Assembly (NCBI GenBank): GCA_036939975.1
Contig: JALLPB010001095.1
Span: 1 to 11,251, forward strand
Direction of reading: 5' to 3'
Source of the DNA: Cyclostephanos tholiformis
Lineage: Eukaryota; Bacillariophyta; Thalassiosirophyceae; Thalassiosirales; Thalassiosiraceae
DNA: 11,251 nucleotides
In this document: one piece after another, positions 8,107-11,251 of the stretch
Numbering within the stretch: position 1 is the stretch's first letter
Layout of the letters: every line of letters starts with the position of its first letter
Translations under genes and position numbers: made by a program
The notes under the pieces: generated by a model
The model's input: only the letters and a program-made list of their open reading frames with translations
The model's database searches: none
Told to the model about the DNA's origin: nothing

Positions 8107-9660
8107 ACAATTGTTGTGCAATGGTTAAGCTCATACCCTCATGGATTATTGATACATATCCACTTCAAATATATACAAGTGTTCAGCAATATTGATATGC
8201 TGCAAATGGGCAGAAAATTTATCACAATGCTGTCACCACCACACTTGTTGGCCCAGATTTGGGGAGGCAGCAGCTGCAAGCTACCATATACTTTAGCAAC
8301 ATCATTCATTGTTGAGGATATTTAGCCCCACAGTATGCAGCCCACTTTCACATTACACATACAAAAAGTGTTCCAGTGCATTATGATGTTGTGGATATGG
8401 TTCTGGGTGCAGCCTTACAATGTTATACTGTTAAGGTGGGCCCCAGACTTTGCAAAATTGGGGTCTGGTAAAGAAGTCAAATGATTCCATGATGTCATTG
8501 TTGAGGCTGTTTAGCCCCACATTACACATCCCACTTTCACATTATATATACATAAAGTGTTTGGGCACCTTATCATGCTATGAAAAATGATCTGGGTGCA
8601 GCCATACACTGTTTAGCTGATGGTGGGGATTATGAAAAATTGGGGTCAGTCTAGGTGGAAATGATGCTATGATGTAATTGTTGAGGCTGTTTAACCCCTC
8701 ATTATGCACCCCAATTTCACATTATAGATACATGAGTGTTTGGGCACCTTATGATGCTATAATGCATAAGGACCTGGGTGCAGCCATACACTGTTACATT
8801 GGTGAAGGAGGACCCAGATGTTGGAAAATTGGAGTCAGTCTAAGTGGAAATGATGCCATGATACCATTGTTGAGGCTGTTGAACCCCTCATTATGCATCC
8901 TAATTTCACATTATACATATGTTAAGTGTTTTAGCAGCTTGAGATGCTGTGCATAAGGTCCTGGATGCAGACCTATACTGTTACACTGGTGAAGGAGAGC
9001 CCCAGATTTAGGAAATTAAGGTCAGTGCAAGTGGGAAAGATGCCATGATGTAATTGTTGAGGCTGTTTAGCCCGGCCCCCAGTATACAGCCCACTTTTAC
9101 ATTAAACATTCACAAAGTGTTTCAACACCTTATGATGCTGTGGAGTATGGTCCTGGGTGCAGCCTTACACTTTTCCACCAGTGAAGGTACAAGGCTCCAG
9201 ATTGAGGAAAATTGGGGTCTAGGTCAAATGATGCCATGATGTCATTGTTGAGGCTGTTTAGCACCACAGTATGCATCCTACTTTCACATTATACATACAT
9301 TAAAGTGTTTGGGCACCTTATGATGCTGTGGATAAGGTTCTGACTACACCATTATACTGCTACAATGATTGGGATGGTGTCCCCAGATTTTAGATTTTGG
9401 AATATTGGGGTCAATGCAAATGGAAGAAGTGGAAATGATGCCATGATTTCTTTTTTGTTGAGGCTGTTTAGCACATCACAAGTCAAAATAATTTCACATT
9501 GTAGATATTGCAGATACATTAAGTGTTTGGGCACCTTAAGATGCTATGGATAAGGTCCTGGGTGCACCCTTACACTGCTACAATGGGGACAGTGTCCCCA
9601 GATTTTGGAAAAATGGGGTCAGTCTAAGTGCAATTGATGCCATCATGATGTCATTCTTGA
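8107..9660. repeat. Tandem satellite, about eight units of 180-210 bp
   Basis: The marker GTTGAGGCTGTTTAGCCCC, or a close variant, recurs with its first base at 8311, 8500, 8680, 8869, 9056, 9247 and 9457 (spacings 189, 180, 189, 187, 191 and 210). A more diverged unit starts near 8113, and a trace of a next marker is at about 9656. Other shared blocks, in order, are CACTTTCACATTATACATA, AGTGTTTGGGCACCTTATGA, GGTCCTGGGTGCAGCC, TACACTGTTACA, CCCCAGATTTTGGAAAATTG and a final AGTGGAAATGATGCCATGAT. All units have the same orientation. No unit keeps a long frame, so I treat the array as non-coding. The outer copies are the most diverged. Confidence 0.9.
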
Positions 9661-10790
9661 CTTCATGATTAGGGGTTGTATTCATAAAAAAGTACTCGTA
9701 CTATTAAAAGAACCAAAAAAGTTCCACGTGGTTTTTCCCAAAACCGGAGTACAGGGACCTAAGAGAAGAAAGAGAGAAAAAAGAAAACTCACCCCGACGA
9801 ATGCAGACGCTCTCCCCCCCTTGCCAATTTCCCCTCAATGCCATTGTCATCAAAATCAACCCCCTTGAAATCAAGTGCGTGACATTCCTACATGTCTCAC
9901 GTGATTCTAGCAACACACTGGCATGGGAGCAACACTAGTCTGTGCCACTGTGAAGCCGGAATCGCAAGTCTCACGCTCTCCGGGGTAAAACATACGTCAC
10001 AATCAACCAAAATCGCCATCAACGCTGGCAATATTTTTTCCATCTTTGTGACCAAATGCATCCTTGACAAGGAAGGATGCCATCACCCCTGGCAACAAGA
10101 CTCCTGACCCCTTCTCAAGATCCCCCCTGATATGCCCTCTATCTGATTTTGTGTCAGCAGGGCTCGTGCAATGCACATCATCCATCACGCGCGATCCCAA
10201 AAATATTGACAATTTTGTGTCAACAATACACAATTGTTCGGTCAACCGCAGCAGCTCTTTCTGGATGCTTGATCGCCCGTGGATAGATGCATACGTATTA
10301 CAACGTTAGCATCGATGCACTGGTGAGTTTATTGTTGTTTGTTTGCCTTTATTATTGCCACTGCCATCTCGAATTCATAATCAACAAATTTTTTTATTGT
10401 TTGCATTGCAGCTCTCACAGCTCCCCCAATCAAAGCACAGCCCCCGATGTCTACAACGACAGAGCCAATGACAAAGAAGGCATTGTTGGATGTGGCCATT
10501 CAAGGCGGAGGCAATTTTTGGATGCAATCAACAATCAAATTGTAGCTTGGCGTGGAAAGGATCCAAAGTGTAGCCCCCCCCCCAATATCATTCCACCATC
10601 TACCCACACATGGCTAGCGAGGGGGGGAAGAATATCATAGGTTGTTATTGTATTTATTTTTACTTCTATTTTTCTACCCTCATGGCTTGCATCATCACTC
10701 AACATCCTTCCTCTCCTCTTCTCTCCATTTTAACTCAGATGTGGCAACTGCCACAATGACGACATCAGCGACAAGGATGGGATAGAGAGG
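9661..10790. other. Gene-poor stretch with one plausible intron and broken frames
   Basis: Base composition rises from that of the satellite, and several 60-115 codon frames occur on both strands, but none has a recognised domain. The only structured signal is a GTGAGT-to-GCAG intron candidate at 10323-10411, described separately. A run of ten C lies near 10575. I would not annotate a gene here without transcript data. Confidence 0.45.
10323..10411 (+). other. Candidate spliceosomal intron, 89 bp, host gene unclear
   Basis: The donor is CTG|GTGAGT at 10323, and the acceptor is a T-rich tract ending TTTGCATTGCAG at 10411. The length is of the order usual for diatom introns. The interior is AT-rich compared with both flanks. 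No exon frame across the junction stays open for long: the frame from the ATG at 10287 stops within about 25 codons after splicing. It may belong to an untranslated or decayed transcript, or be chance. Confidence 0.35.
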
Positions 10791-11138
10791 GAAAAGGAGG
10801 TTGAGGAGGGGGGGCCATTGATGGACTTGTTGGTTGCAGCTTTGTTTGTCAAAAAGAGAAGTCCAAAGGTGGTTGGCAAAAAAGCACACATCAGCTAATG
10901 ATTGTTACATGCAGCTGGTGCGTGAGGAATGCAACAAACAAATCGATGTTGACAAGAGGGAGGGGACTAGAAGGAGGGAGGAAGGGGAGAAGGAGAAGGA
11001 GGTTGAGGAGGGGGGGGCATTGATGGTCTTGTTGGCCATCAGCGTTGTTTGCCAAAAAGAGAAGTCCAAAGGTGGTTGGCAAAAAAGCACGCACCAGCCA
11101 ATAATTGTGACAGGCAGTGAGGGCATGAGGAATGCAAC
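10791..11138. repeat. Imperfect direct duplication, two copies 203 bp apart
   Basis: Copy 1 is 10791-10935 and copy 2 is 10993-11138. They share a 38-bp exact block (10850-10887 and 11053-11090) that includes AAGTCCAAAGGTGGTTGGC. Both start with GARAAGGAGGTTGAGG and end with TGAGGAATGCAAC. Single-base indels between the copies shift reading frames, for example in the poly-G run and just before the exact block. The spacer between them is a purine-rich GGAGGGA-like run. Confidence 0.8.
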
Positions 11139-11151
11139 CATGGCATCATAA

Positions 11152-11251
11152 CCATAGTCATAGCCATAGCAGTAGCCGTAGCTGTAGCCGTAGCCGTAGC
11201 CATAGCCATAGCCGTAGCCGTAGCCGTAGCCGTAGCCGTAGCCGTAGCCGT
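11152..11251. repeat. Hexanucleotide array (CCGTAG)n, open at the right edge
   Basis: There are about 16.7 units of 6 bp. The left units vary (CCATAG, TCATAG, CAGTAG, CTGTAG) and the right units are uniform CCGTAG. On the minus strand one frame reads Gly-Tyr dipeptides (GGC TAY) and stays open leftwards to a stop at 10905-10907, so it could be part of a Gly-Tyr-rich coding region entering from beyond the window. It is not the usual TTAGGG-type telomere repeat. Confidence 0.85.

Noticed and set aside
8678..9553. 60-92 codon frames inside the satellite
   Set aside because: They fall at different phases of the repeat units and are not kept from unit to unit.
9763..9796. 34-bp GTGAGT...TTAG pyrimidine-rich segment on the minus strand, intron-like
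   Set aside because: Too short for a normal spliceosomal intron, and no coding frame on either side.
11152..11251. Hexamer array as a telomere
   Set aside because: The unit CCGTAG/CTACGG does not match TTAGGG-type telomere repeats, the array has internal variants, and the position at the window edge is only where the sequence was cut.
1..11251. CRISPR array, bacterial operon or prophage structure
   Set aside because: No short identical repeats with unique spacers, no Shine-Dalgarno-led gene clusters, and a spliced gene is present.

Overview
The window looks like nuclear DNA from a eukaryote, most likely a diatom or related stramenopile. The evidence is a mitochondrial-carrier gene with a GT-AG intron, an ankyrin-repeat gene whose C-terminal module I associate from memory with diatom proteins, and a SANT/Myb-like fragment of a type common in stramenopile genomes. 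Nothing bacterial is visible: no operons and no Shine-Dalgarno sites. The assignment is by recognition of protein families only; no search was run.

Layout. Positions 1-203 (minus) hold the first 67 codons of a SANT/Myb-like (DUF6818-type) protein that runs off the left edge. Its upstream side (258-402) is packed with direct and inverted copies of a TTAAGTGT motif. Positions 403-2999 are AT-rich and apparently non-coding, with a 19-bp inverted repeat (822-898) and a pair of related perfect palindromes near 618 and 698. Positions 3000-4052 hold decayed, unidentified open frames on both strands.

Positions 4322-7019 form a GC-richer gene island. It contains an intronless ankyrin-repeat gene (minus) and, divergently, a two-exon mitochondrial carrier (plus) that resembles the ornithine/basic amino acid branch of the SLC25 family. 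They share a 397-bp intergenic promoter region with a long G-run tract and an E2F-like site. The carrier has an unusual third signature motif, in which Gly replaces the expected Lys/Arg, and a long Ser/Thr-rich loop.

Positions 7020-8106 show nothing convincing. Positions 8107-9660 are a tandem satellite of about eight units of 180-210 bp. Most units carry a degenerate CCCCAGATTTTGG / AAAATTGGGG dyad. Positions 9661-11251 are gene-poor: one plausible 89-bp intron (10323-10411) without a convincing gene around it, an imperfect duplication of about 145 bp at 203-bp spacing, and a GTAGCC-type hexanucleotide array running off the right edge.

No functional pathway links the genes visibly. The only likely regulatory coupling is the divergent ankyrin/carrier promoter. 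The strongest leads are the carrier's altered third motif, the dyad-bearing satellite, and the motif cluster in front of the SANT-like gene.
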